Positions 1 to 5,821 of a stretch of DNA of 21,478 bases are shown here, one piece after another; the stretch's first letter is position 1; every line of letters starts with the position of its first letter. Both the position numbers and the translations under genes were made by a program. This stretch comes from a virus: positions 1 through 21,478 of the IMG/VR virus record IMGVR_UViG_3300012920_010783, one strand, 5' to 3'. The notes under the pieces were generated by a model, which was not told the origin of the DNA, did no database searches, and worked only from the letters and a program-made list of their open reading frames with translations.

Positions 1-176
1 ACCCAGAAACCCCAAAAAAATCATGGATACATAAGTTGCCTTGGATTTTAGTAGGCGTTTTCGCCTTAACTGCACTAGCTTTTTATTTATTCAGTATTTA
101 TAGTACCGAAGAAGAAATTGATGAAAATTTTGATTGGGATAAAAAATTTCAAAACGAAATAAATAATTATCGTTAA
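1..176 (+). CDS. C-terminal end of a single-pass membrane protein (partial)
   Basis: An open frame enters from the left edge (codons in phase with position 3) and ends at TAA 174-176. The visible 57 residues hold one hydrophobic helix (WILVGVFALTALAFYLF, roughly residues 15-31) flanked by Lys/His on one side and a very acidic tail (EEEIDENFDWD) on the other, so the tail is probably on one face of the inner membrane. I do not recognise the family. Its stop overlaps the stop of the leftward gene at 173-298 by 4 bp, a tail-to-tail convergence. The start and true length lie outside the window. Helix composition and the tight convergence are the only support. Confidence 0.6.
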   Translation, partial: PETPKKSWIHKLPWILVGVFALTALAFYLFSIYSTEEEIDENFDWDKKFQNEINNYR

Positions 177-298
177 GATTTCTTTTTCCAATTGATTTTC
201 TCGTAATTTTTTTTAAACTGCACAGAGAGATTCCTAGGGGAATCTCCTTTGCCATTAGTGGGTTTTTGTTTAGTTTTAGCTTTCTTTTTTTCAGACAT
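173..298 (-). CDS. Small Lys-rich phage protein, 41 aa
   Basis: ATG at 298 overlaps the TGA of the upstream APS-kinase/adenylyltransferase gene in a TGATG junction, so translation is probably coupled. The 41-residue product is strongly basic (begins MSEKKKAKTKQK, ends KINWKKKS) with no hydrophobic segment and no motif I recognise. The junction and the clean stop at 173-175 argue for a real gene rather than chance. It is the last gene of the leftward unit; function unknown, possibly a nucleic-acid or ribosome-associated peptide, but that is only inferred from charge. Confidence 0.6.
   Translation of the reverse strand: MSEKKKAKTKQKPTNGKGDSPRNLSVQFKKNYEKINWKKKS
227..246. repeat. Perfect 8-bp inverted repeat with 4-nt loop
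   Basis: GAGATTCC (227-234) pairs exactly with GGAATCTC (239-246) around TAGG. It lies inside the 41-residue leftward gene and about 50 bp beyond the stop of the rightward partial gene. It could terminate the rightward transcript, but only three T residues (248-250) follow it, so it is a weak intrinsic terminator at best. Confidence 0.45.
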
Positions 299-1140
299 CA
301 TGTTTGTACGCCATCTCCTGTAAAGGGATTTTTCCCTCCAGTATTTTTTAATTTATTACCTTTTTGGTCAATTTCTCCCTTGCGAATTTTTGTAGCAGAA
401 ACTTCTTGCAACTCTTTTGAGAGTTCAAGTTGTTCAATATTATAGCCTACTCCTCGTCCGTAAAATACATCGGTAATATTTGGCAATTCAATAACTTTAA
501 TTTTATTCCCAAATTCGGGGCAAGCCGCGTGAATTTCTTCTTTTACTCTTTCAAAGTCATACGGATTTGAATCATCTATGCCTCCAACGTCGCGGAGAGC
601 TATACAACATTGTCCTGTACGTTTTATAGATTCCGCAACTAGGGTCTTATGTCCAACGTGAAATGGCTGATATCTGCCTATCAGTAATGCGGTTGGCGCC
701 TGATTGTTCCACATTTGACTGTTTAATGATGTCATTACTGCGTCCAGCCATTCTTGTGGTGTTCCAGAGCTTAGTCTGACATCATAATCTACTGGAGGCT
801 CAAACATTTTGTTGGTATCCTCAAATCTACCTTCTTCAATCCGATCAACCCAAATGGTAAAATCTGCATTGAAAAGTTCTCTTGCTTTTTTTGTTGGGCA
901 TACAAAATCTGCCACCGCAAAGCTACCATATTTACAACTAAATTCACAGAGTTTACCAAGCCTTCTTGCATGCTCTAATCTGTCTTCTTCAGAAAAGCCT
1001 AGGTCTTTATGAATCTCCGTGCGAACTGCATCTGCGTTAAACCATACTGCCTCCAAGCGGGGTACTAGCAATTCAGCTAAAGTAGTTTTCCCACTTCCGG
1101 GCAAGCCCATGATTAAAATTTTTCTCTTGAGTTTATCCAT
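298..1140 (-). CDS. Bifunctional APS-kinase-like / NadM-like adenylyltransferase
   Basis: A two-domain 280-residue protein. Residues 1-140 resemble adenylylsulfate kinase (CysC): Walker A GLPGSGKT at 12-19, NADAVR at 35-40 in place of the usual GDNVR, and DLGFSEEDR at 46-54, a CysC hallmark. Residues 148-255 resemble the nucleotidyltransferase (cytidylyltransferase-like) fold: GRYQPFHVGH at 155-164 with the HxGH nucleotide-binding motif, and VSATKIR at 247-253 matching the family ISxTxxR motif. The second domain looks most like archaeal/phage NMN adenylyltransferase (NadM) and is far too short for ATP sulfurylase. Expected chemistry is ATP-dependent phosphoryl transfer plus adenylyl transfer; the natural substrates are not settled. 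The start is preceded by a TGTAAT box, 7 nt upstream of the ATG, and no Shine-Dalgarno. The following small gene is coupled by TGATG. Confidence 0.8.
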   Translation of the reverse strand: MDKLKRKILIMGLPGSGKTTLAELLVPRLEAVWFNADAVRTEIHKDLGFSEEDRLEHARRLGKLCEFSCKYGSFAVADFVCPTKKARELFNADFTIWVDRIEEGRFEDTNKMFEPPVDYDVRLSSGTPQEWLDAVMTSLNSQMWNNQAPTALLIGRYQPFHVGHKTLVAESIKRTGQCCIALRDVGGIDDSNPYDFERVKEEIHAACPEFGNKIKVIELPNITDVFYGRGVGYNIEQLELSKELQEVSATKIRKGEIDQKGNKLKNTGGKNPFTGDGVQT

Positions 1141-1147
1141 GCATTGA

Positions 1148-1154
1148 ATTACAG
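1148..1154 (-). promoter_or_regulatory. TGTAAT box 7 nt before a start codon
   Basis: Read on the minus strand this is CTGTAAT, then TCAATGC, then the ATG at 1140. Five other unit-leading genes have the same arrangement. It resembles a -10 hexamer (TATAAT with one change) at the distance expected if transcription starts at the ATG. No convincing -35 element was found upstream. Confidence 0.5.
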
Positions 1155-1170
1155 TAAAAAAACCATTTTT

Positions 1171-1341
1171 CTACTTCCATTTGCAATAATTTGGGTCTTT
1201 TTCTCTTTTTCTTCTCATATAATCGCGTTTTTGAGCTTTTCTTCGCTCAGGGTCTGCCTCATCATATTTTTCGCGGGCTTTTTGCTGGGCAGCCTTGCCT
1301 TTTTCTGTTTTTAAATATTTTTTGTTATATTTTTTATTCAT
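1171..1341 (-). CDS. Small basic phage protein, 56 aa
   Basis: ATG at 1341 overlaps the TGA of the PAP2 gene in an ATGA junction, indicating translational coupling. The 56-residue product begins MNKKYNKKYL, is dominated by Lys and Arg, and carries the patch DPERRKAQKRDYMRRKREKD before ending in NYCKWK. This composition is predicted helical and nucleic-acid-binding-like, and it resembles short basic proteins scattered through phage genomes, but I cannot name a family. The gene is followed by 30 bp and then the TGTAAT-led adenylyltransferase gene, so it is probably the last gene of its unit. Confidence 0.7.
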   Translation of the reverse strand: MNKKYNKKYLKTEKGKAAQQKAREKYDEADPERRKAQKRDYMRRKREKDPNYCKWK

Positions 1342-2051
1342 TTTTCTTCTCTGTCATAAGCTTTCAAGAATGCTGGCATTAAGGCGTTATCAACTAGAAA
1401 TACAGAAAAATCATTGTCACTTTTAAAGTGAACTCCTTCGTATATTCTTGAGTCAGCAACCATTCTTGCCCTTTTCATTAATGAAGGCTTTAAATTTGGC
1501 TCTATAAGACTTATCACGTTGGCTGAAAAATAAGCAGATAATGTATGACCACTAGGATAGGAAGGAGTGTTGGCAGAATTATTTTGAATAGAGCGATTGT
1601 AATCTAAATCAATTCCGTAATGTTTTGCTAATTGATAAGGTCTTGGTCTATTATAGTGCATTTTCAACTTCATGGCTAGAACTTCAACATCTCCATCTGA
1701 TATAAATTTAAAAATATCATTAGGAATATTTTTGCCACTAATTTTTTTATAATGATTAATGATAAATAGAGCAGGGTCTTCATTCATTTCTTTAAGATTT
1801 GATTTGAATTCTTCGGAATGCTCGGACTCCATAAAGCTCTTTATTTGCATTAATTCTTTTTTAGTTTCAGGACTTGAGTTTTTTGGTGGGGGAAAATTTA
1901 AAAGTGGGGACACGCTGATATCCATATATTTAAAATCACTATCCGCAGTTTCAAGAAAAGCTTTTGGGGTTTGGGTATACGTCAAACCATTCAAATTGTT
2001 TGCTTTGATTTTTTCCGTAAAATCTATTTCGATATAATCTTGATTTTCCAT
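1338..2051 (-). CDS. PAP2-family acid phosphatase, apparently soluble
   Basis: The three PAP2/haloperoxidase-type phosphatase motifs are intact in a 237-residue protein: K128-x6-R135-P136, PSGH at 166-169, and S201-R202-x5-H208-x3-D212. H208 is the expected phosphohistidine nucleophile and H169 the expected acid/base. The family removes phosphate from lipids, nucleotides or small phosphoesters. No signal peptide or transmembrane helix is visible, so it looks cytoplasmic and closer to soluble non-specific acid phosphatases than to lipid phosphatases. The start overlaps the stop of the upstream lipoprotein gene (TAATG) and the end overlaps the next gene (ATGA), so it is embedded in an operon. 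The substrate is unknown; release of phosphate or of a nucleotide product during infection is an inference. Confidence 0.87.
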   Translation of the reverse strand: MENQDYIEIDFTEKIKANNLNGLTYTQTPKAFLETADSDFKYMDISVSPLLNFPPPKNSSPETKKELMQIKSFMESEHSEEFKSNLKEMNEDPALFIINHYKKISGKNIPNDIFKFISDGDVEVLAMKLKMHYNRPRPYQLAKHYGIDLDYNRSIQNNSANTPSYPSGHTLSAYFSANVISLIEPNLKPSLMKRARMVADSRIYEGVHFKSDNDFSVFLVDNALMPAFLKAYDREEK

Positions 2052-2365
2052 TAATACTTTACTTTTAATCCGCCTTTAAAGTAATTCGGATGCTTTTTAA
2101 GCTCTTCTGGAATTTCTAGACGCTCAACCTTTACATATTCTTGGAAGTAGAATTCAAAGGCTTCTTGGTCATTATTTTCTTGAGCGATTCTGATTTGCTC
2201 CAAGTATTCAAGCTCTAGCTCTTTGTTTACTCGGTCTTGAGTAAGTAAGTGGTCTATTTCTGCGTCAATATTAGTTTCAGGCGCAACAAGATCTTCGGGA
2301 GTAGTGTCTGCGATATGTGTGCATGAGAATGTGCAAATTAGTGCAGTAATTAATAAATATTTCAT
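2051..2365 (-). CDS. Small predicted lipoprotein, 104 aa
   Basis: The N-terminus MKYLLITALICTFSC is a short lipoprotein signal peptide: Lys at position 2, a hydrophobic core, and a lipobox with Cys15 as the expected lipidated residue. The mature part (about 90 residues) is acidic and probably helical or coiled, with Glu- and Gln-rich stretches, and ends in GGLKVKY. It overlaps the upstream gene by 4 bp and the PAP2 start by 1 bp. Phage lipoproteins often act in superinfection exclusion or lysis (Rz1), but the mature domain lacks the Pro-rich character of Rz1 and no lysis genes adjoin it. Function unknown. Confidence 0.75.
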   Translation of the reverse strand: MKYLLITALICTFSCTHIADTTPEDLVAPETNIDAEIDHLLTQDRVNKELELEYLEQIRIAQENNDQEAFEFYFQEYVKVERLEIPEELKKHPNYFKGGLKVKY

Positions 2366-2814
2366 TTTCTACTTTTAACTACTTTATTATAGTAATCTTC
2401 ATCCCAAAATCTATAATAATCTGTATTTTCTAGCTTATCTGAATATTTATTTAACTCAGATAGTCCCTGTATAAACAAAATTGCATATTCATCGTTATTT
2501 GTTTTAATGCCATTAATTTTATTAATTTGATCTGGGTGATCCCAAATCAACCATAAATCTCTAGAGTTTGCCAAATCTTGATATTGATTGCAGAAATTTT
2601 CAAGCCAATTTTTAGTAAATTTTTCTTTATCTCCGTAAATTAACCATAGCATTGGTCTGTGTTCGGAATCTAGGCAGTTTTTTGCGTCTATAAAAAAATC
2701 AGTTGATTCAATTATTTCCATTTTGCTGAGAAAGGCTTTTGCAAATGGGCAAATCGCATGACCTCCAAGCTCTTTGCGTTTCATAGAAACGTAATCTATA
2801 TAATCTCTAATCAT
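2362..2814 (-). CDS. Unknown protein with CPFAK motif, 150 aa
   Basis: A 150-residue soluble protein I cannot assign. Near the N-terminus it has GGHAICPFAK (residues 17-26), whose CPFA core recalls the motif that begins DUF1415-type proteins, though length and remainder do not clearly match. The middle is rich in Trp (LWLIYGDKEK, LWLIWDHP). It overlaps the transferase-like gene upstream by 8 bp and the lipoprotein gene downstream by 4 bp, so it is co-translated with the SpeD/transferase pair and may act in the same pathway. The conserved Cys, Pro and His could be catalytic or metal-binding; that is inference. Confidence 0.7.
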   Translation of the reverse strand: MIRDYIDYVSMKRKELGGHAICPFAKAFLSKMEIIESTDFFIDAKNCLDSEHRPMLWLIYGDKEKFTKNWLENFCNQYQDLANSRDLWLIWDHPDQINKINGIKTNNDEYAILFIQGLSELNKYSDKLENTDYYRFWDEDYYNKVVKSRK

Positions 2815-3589
2815 TTATAAAAAAATTTTTATCATCATGCTTCTTTATTTTATCTAGATCTTTAGTTTTTTCGACCTTCGAGTCTCGATCACAAAGCCAG
2901 CGATAGTGATCTGCGTCATCTGACCATTCTTCTCCTGTCCAAAACTCAAATCCTGCGTAATCTGCTTTGTATGCGCAACAATTTTCATATCCTGCTCCTA
3001 CATACATATATTCTTTATTATTTTCAATGCAATAATCTATTTCTGCTAGGTTAGCATATTTGCCGAGGTATAGTTTGGGATTTGCGTAATTCCAAGCGAA
3101 TTGAGTGGAAAATACGCTATTACTCCCTACATCTCTCATGTATGTAAATGCTATTGGGTCGTGCCAACCACCTTCTTCTGAGGGAGAATAGTATATTATA
3201 AAAAATTTACGATCTACTTCTAGTTCGATTAATGGTTCGAGTTTCCAAGGTTTAAAATTTCTATACTTTATATATTTGTCAAAAATAGAATTCAAAATAC
3301 CCATATCTATATCTTGGGCTCTAATTACTTTAGTTAATATGTTTCTGCATTTTTTTCTTGTCTTTTTATTGCTTTTACTGTCTAAGAATTTACTCAAGCA
3401 TATTCTTGTTTGTCTGGCTTGATACCAATGCGATTTCTTATCATTTTTAGGGTTAAAATAGTCATCTGGTAGCCAGCCCTCAACTAATGCTTTATCCTCA
3501 TCTTCCTTAGGAACTCGAGCCATACAGTCAAAAAAAAGGTAATCATATTCCATGATTGCTCCAGAATAATGTCTGAAGTATATTTCCAT
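2807..3589 (-). CDS. Arginyl/leucyl-tRNA-protein transferase-like (ATE/Bpt fold) protein
   Basis: This 260-residue protein resembles ATE1/Bpt transferases, which move an amino acid from aminoacyl-tRNA to a protein N-terminus using a GNAT-like fold. The clearest match is residues 173-222: YLGKYANLAEIDYC, then YMYVGAGY, then CCAYKADYAGFEFWTGEEW, matching the family pattern SLGxYxxLxxI / YLYLGYxI / YKAxFxPxE...W. An upstream stretch (residues 58-82, Arg/Lys-rich after GWLPDDYF) fits the family's VRVxxFxxSxSQRR region. The N-terminal Cys cluster of true ATE/Bpt enzymes is not obvious, so the acceptor may differ. Start choice: ATG 3589 has AAGGAGG 12 nt upstream, while an internal ATG at 3553 has GGAG at better spacing. 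It directly follows the SpeD gene, 1 bp away. Confidence 0.7.
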   Translation of the reverse strand: MEIYFRHYSGAIMEYDYLFFDCMARVPKEDEDKALVEGWLPDDYFNPKNDKKSHWYQARQTRICLSKFLDSKSNKKTRKKCRNILTKVIRAQDIDMGILNSIFDKYIKYRNFKPWKLEPLIELEVDRKFFIIYYSPSEEGGWHDPIAFTYMRDVGSNSVFSTQFAWNYANPKLYLGKYANLAEIDYCIENNKEYMYVGAGYENCCAYKADYAGFEFWTGEEWSDDADHYRWLCDRDSKVEKTKDLDKIKKHDDKNFFIND

Positions 3590-3590
3590 G

Positions 3591-3980
3591 TTAAAAAAGT
3601 TCCTCCTTCCCCATTTCCCATCCTCGTGTGGCCGAAATGCCTCGATTTATAAATCTGCATCCCACCCTTATAGGATCAAATTTACGCATTTCATCTATAA
3701 TTAGTTCTTGAGAAAAATCTTTACAGCTATATACGTCAAACTGAACTAGATTGGGGTCGGATTGCTCCCAAGAATGTAGGCAGATATGGCTTGTGGTAAT
3801 CATACAAAATGCTGTTATTCCTTCATTGCCTTTATCAAAACACCTAATTGCTTTGGCCGGATATAAGATTTCCATATCAATTTTTTCGACAATTTGTTCC
3901 AGCCAACGCTCGGTAAAATCTTCGTCTTTGAATGGAGTCTCTTTATATGTGCAGTTTACGAGAAGATGTTTGTGATCCAT
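3591..3980 (-). CDS. speD: SpeD-type pyruvoyl-dependent decarboxylase (AdoMetDC family)
   Basis: At 129 residues this matches the length of prokaryotic class 1B S-adenosylmethionine decarboxylase. The self-cleavage and active-site signature is present: TTSHICLHSW with S64 as the predicted pyruvoyl-forming serine, H69 in the position of the processing His, and C86 (FDVYSC) in the position of the catalytic Cys. The residue before the scissile bond is Thr, not the usual Glu. Family members decarboxylate AdoMet for spermidine synthesis, but some homologues, including phage ones, are reported to act on ornithine or arginine instead, so substrate is open. The gene is preceded by a TGTAAC box 7 nt before ATG and sits 1 bp upstream of an ATE-like transferase. 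No spermidine synthase is in the window. Confidence 0.85.
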   Translation of the reverse strand: MDHKHLLVNCTYKETPFKDEDFTERWLEQIVEKIDMEILYPAKAIRCFDKGNEGITAFCMITTSHICLHSWEQSDPNLVQFDVYSCKDFSQELIIDEMRKFDPIRVGCRFINRGISATRGWEMGKEELF

Positions 3981-3987
3981 AGATTGA

Positions 3988-3994
3988 GTTACAC
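3988..3994 (-). promoter_or_regulatory. TGTAAC box 7 nt before speD start
   Basis: On the minus strand: GTGTAAC, TCAATCT, ATG. The seven bases after the box differ from those before the adenylyltransferase gene (TCAATGC) at only two positions, suggesting one promoter class. No -35 hexamer at 16-18 nt is apparent. Confidence 0.5.
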
Positions 3995-4000
3995 TGAAGA

Positions 4001-4204
4001 TTACTCTAAATCTATATCCATTTCACCATTTCCAACCTCAAGCAATTCTTGAATTTTTTCTTGCAAGGCTCCGACCATGACAAAAGTATTTATATCAAAT
4101 TCATCAATATATCTATAAACCAAGTTATCTAAATCGAAGCGAAAGGCATCTGTCTGCTCGTCATAATCCCTAGGGCCGCTTATTTCAAAATCATCATCTG
4201 TCAT
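4001..4204 (-). CDS. Small acidic phage protein, 67 aa
   Basis: A 67-residue acidic protein. It has an acidic N-terminus (MTDDDFEISGPRDYDEQ) and a helical centre (LDNLVYRYIDEFD, then VGALQEKIQELLE). That pattern is familiar from small uncharacterised proteins in marine phages, where LDxLVxRYxxEFD is followed by a helix. It is the first gene after the tandem terminator hairpins and has a TGTAAT box 8 nt before its ATG, so it begins a transcription unit that continues into speD 20 bp later (which has its own box). No catalytic motif; role unknown, perhaps a regulator or protein-protein adaptor. Confidence 0.7.
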   Translation of the reverse strand: MTDDDFEISGPRDYDEQTDAFRFDLDNLVYRYIDEFDINTFVMVGALQEKIQELLEVGNGEMDIDLE

Positions 4205-4212
4205 TATATATA

Positions 4213-4219
4213 ATTACAC
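4213..4219 (-). promoter_or_regulatory. TGTAAT box just downstream of a terminator
   Basis: On the minus strand: GTGTAAT, TATATATA, ATG at 4204. It sits about 10 bp past the T-tract of the intrinsic terminator, which is where a fresh promoter would be needed to transcribe the SpeD cluster. Confidence 0.55.
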
Positions 4220-4227
4220 TTGAATGC

Positions 4228-4256
4228 AAAAAAAGGGGTGCCATGACGGCACCCCT
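4228..4256 (-). terminator. Rho-independent terminator
   Basis: A 9-bp stem (4234-4242 with 4248-4256, core GGGGTGCC/GGCACCCC, loop 4243-4247) is followed on the minus strand by seven T residues (4234-4228). This is the clearest intrinsic terminator in the window and ends the leftward unit that contains the outer-membrane and small membrane protein genes. Confidence 0.92.
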
Positions 4257-4260
4257 AAAT

Positions 4261-4279
4261 AGAGCATATTTTATGCTCT
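4261..4279 (-). repeat. Second hairpin between stop codon and terminator
   Basis: AGAGCATA (4261-4268) pairs with TATGCTCT (4272-4279) across a 3-nt loop. It begins at the stop codon of the 80-residue membrane protein gene and has no T-tract of its own. With the adjacent terminator it forms a tandem hairpin that could stabilise the 3' end of the mRNA or add termination strength. Confidence 0.7.
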
Positions 4280-4521
4280 TACTTATTGCTTGTGAAGTGC
4301 TTTTGAATCAATCCGACAATCAACAAGAGAGTGATTAGACCGGCAAGGCTCGCACCTTCTCCAACAAATCCGTTAACAATGTTTTGCAGGTTTGCAATTA
4401 CATTCATACCGGCCTCTTCTCCAAACACCACTTGGGCGAGAATCAAGAGTCCGATAACTGACGTTAATAGGGTGAATAAGCCTCCAATGGAAGACTTTAC
4501 TGTATTTACTATATTATCCAT
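4279..4521 (-). CDS. Small two-helix membrane protein (holin-like size), 80 aa
   Basis: Eighty residues with two hydrophobic segments: about 13-33 (GGLFTLLTSVIGLLILAQVVF) and about 57-73 (ASLAGLITLLLIVGLIQ), joined by a loop GEEAGMNVIANLQNIVNGFVGEG. The last residues are basic (QKHFTSNK). Size and topology fit a holin, yet no endolysin adjoins it. It lies 17 bp downstream of an outer-membrane protein gene and is followed at once by tandem hairpins including a strong terminator, so it may be highly expressed. A structural or envelope-remodelling role is equally possible. No Shine-Dalgarno is seen. Confidence 0.75.
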   Translation of the reverse strand: MDNIVNTVKSSIGGLFTLLTSVIGLLILAQVVFGEEAGMNVIANLQNIVNGFVGEGASLAGLITLLLIVGLIQKHFTSNK

Positions 4522-4538
4522 ATTTATTTTGGGTTTAA

Positions 4539-5198
4539 TTAGAAATTAAGAACGACGGCTGCCCCCACAACCCATTCATCGTCGATGTTATCTGCATCAA
4601 CGAAATCTGCAGACAAAACAACCGAAGCATTATCTGAAATGTCTTTTGAAGCGTCTACGCCAACAGAGTAGTAGTCTACGTCAACTGAATCAGACAATTC
4701 AGTATTACCGACTACCGCATTTAAGCTAAGTCCTGCGAGATCTGTATCGATCTGATGAGAAACTCCGACTTCATATGTATACAAAGATTCATCTAAATTT
4801 CTATATACAGACAATGTTGGAGACAGATTCGTATTACCTGTCAATTTTAGCTCTAATTCAGACAAAGCTTCTCCGGGAACTTCTTCGAAGTGATTGACTC
4901 CGCCGTAAACTACGAGCAATTCATCCATCAAAGATGTGCCTAGTCCCGCTCCCATATGATAGCTATCGTTACCAGAGTTGACCGCTTGATTTGAGCAGAC
5001 ATGTGCGCTTGCCGAAAGACCATTTAAAGATGCCCCCAAGCGCAATGACGTTTGTAGAGACTCTTCGGCTTTCTGGGCGCCTCGATAAAAATAATCTGAT
5101 GCGTAACCAATCTTGGCAGAGTTTCCCGCAAAAGCGGCGTTAGTGAGTGCTAGTCCTGCAACGGCAGCTAGCGCAATTATTTTATTCTTTAGTTTCAT
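4539..5198 (-). CDS. Outer-membrane beta-barrel protein with signal peptide
   Basis: The first 24 residues are a Sec signal peptide (MKLKNKIIALAAVAGLALTNAAFA, cleavage after AFA). The 195-residue mature part alternates hydrophobic and polar residues in repeated beta-strand-like stretches and ends in VVLNF, a terminal Phe typical of the BAM recognition signal. Just after cleavage it has YASDYFYRG, which resembles the start of the proteobacterial Gcw_chp (TIGR02001) outer-membrane family. It is therefore probably exported by the host and inserted in the outer membrane during infection or lysogeny. It follows the coiled-coil nuclease gene by 9 bp and precedes the small membrane protein by 17 bp. 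Two Cys positions are not obvious; one Cys (HVCSNQ) is present. Role unknown: receptor masking or superinfection exclusion are inferences. Confidence 0.82.
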   Translation of the reverse strand: MKLKNKIIALAAVAGLALTNAAFAGNSAKIGYASDYFYRGAQKAEESLQTSLRLGASLNGLSASAHVCSNQAVNSGNDSYHMGAGLGTSLMDELLVVYGGVNHFEEVPGEALSELELKLTGNTNLSPTLSVYRNLDESLYTYEVGVSHQIDTDLAGLSLNAVVGNTELSDSVDVDYYSVGVDASKDISDNASVVLSADFVDADNIDDEWVVGAAVVLNF

Positions 5199-5207
5199 AA
5201 TAAAAAA

Positions 5208-5795
5208 TTATTTAATTCTGATTTCTTTCCATTCAACGCATTTGTTCTTTACTAAGTCTCTGATATGTCTTTGTCGAGAATTTAATTGGCTGTTTCCGCT
5301 TTTAACTTCTATGAAGGTTATCTCTTCTTCCCCAAAAGACACATAATCTATTGGCTTTCCTAAAAATGTGCAAGATTCGGGGTCAAATTCGAATTGGTCT
5401 AAGAATGGAGCAAGCGTTTCTGCTATGTGCCCCAGACGAACTTCACTACTTTTTTTCTGGGAAAGAAGTTTTTTTCTGTTTTCTGTTTCTTCTTGTAAGT
5501 TTTTTTCTAAGACTAAGATTTGTTCGGTTAATTTTTTTTCTTCGGTTTTTAAGTCTAATTCTTTTTGTTTTAGGAAAACCGATTCTTCTTTTATGCTTTG
5601 TTTTAAATGATTAACTGTATTTGAAAAATCTAATCTTTGGGTTTCAATGTATTGCTTGTCTTTAAGAGAGCTTTCTGTTAGGTTAGCAACTTCTTGTTTG
5701 AGAGACTCAATACTAGCGTTAAGTTTTTTTTTGTTTGATTTATAAAAATATGCCGTCCACGATAGACATAATATAATAATAATTAATTCGTTCAT
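5208..5795 (-). CDS. Membrane-anchored Holliday-junction-resolvase-like endonuclease
   Basis: Three parts in 195 residues: an N-terminal transmembrane helix (2-17), a long Lys/Glu-rich coiled coil (about 21-115), and a C-terminal nuclease-like domain (116-195). The last part carries SSEVRLGHIAETLAPF, then LGKPIDYVSF with D150, then ITFIEVKSG with E163 and K165, then SRQRHIRD. These match the family described as endonuclease related to archaeal Holliday junction resolvase (PF10107), which has a PD-(D/E)xK core. Expected role is cleavage of branched or flap DNA, here tethered to the membrane. TATAAT ends 2 nt before the ATG with TTGAAA 16 nt further up, too close for normal leaderless initiation at this ATG. 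Confidence 0.82.
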   Translation of the reverse strand: MNELIIIILCLSWTAYFYKSNKKKLNASIESLKQEVANLTESSLKDKQYIETQRLDFSNTVNHLKQSIKEESVFLKQKELDLKTEEKKLTEQILVLEKNLQEETENRKKLLSQKKSSEVRLGHIAETLAPFLDQFEFDPESCTFLGKPIDYVSFGEEEITFIEVKSGNSQLNSRQRHIRDLVKNKCVEWKEIRIK

Positions 5796-5821
5796 ATATT
5801 ATATGATAAAAGTCTAATTTT

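Noticed and set aside
4279-4521. Confident holin call for the two-helix membrane protein
   Set aside because: No endolysin, spanin or antiholin is adjacent, and its partner is an outer-membrane protein gene. Size and topology alone are not enough.
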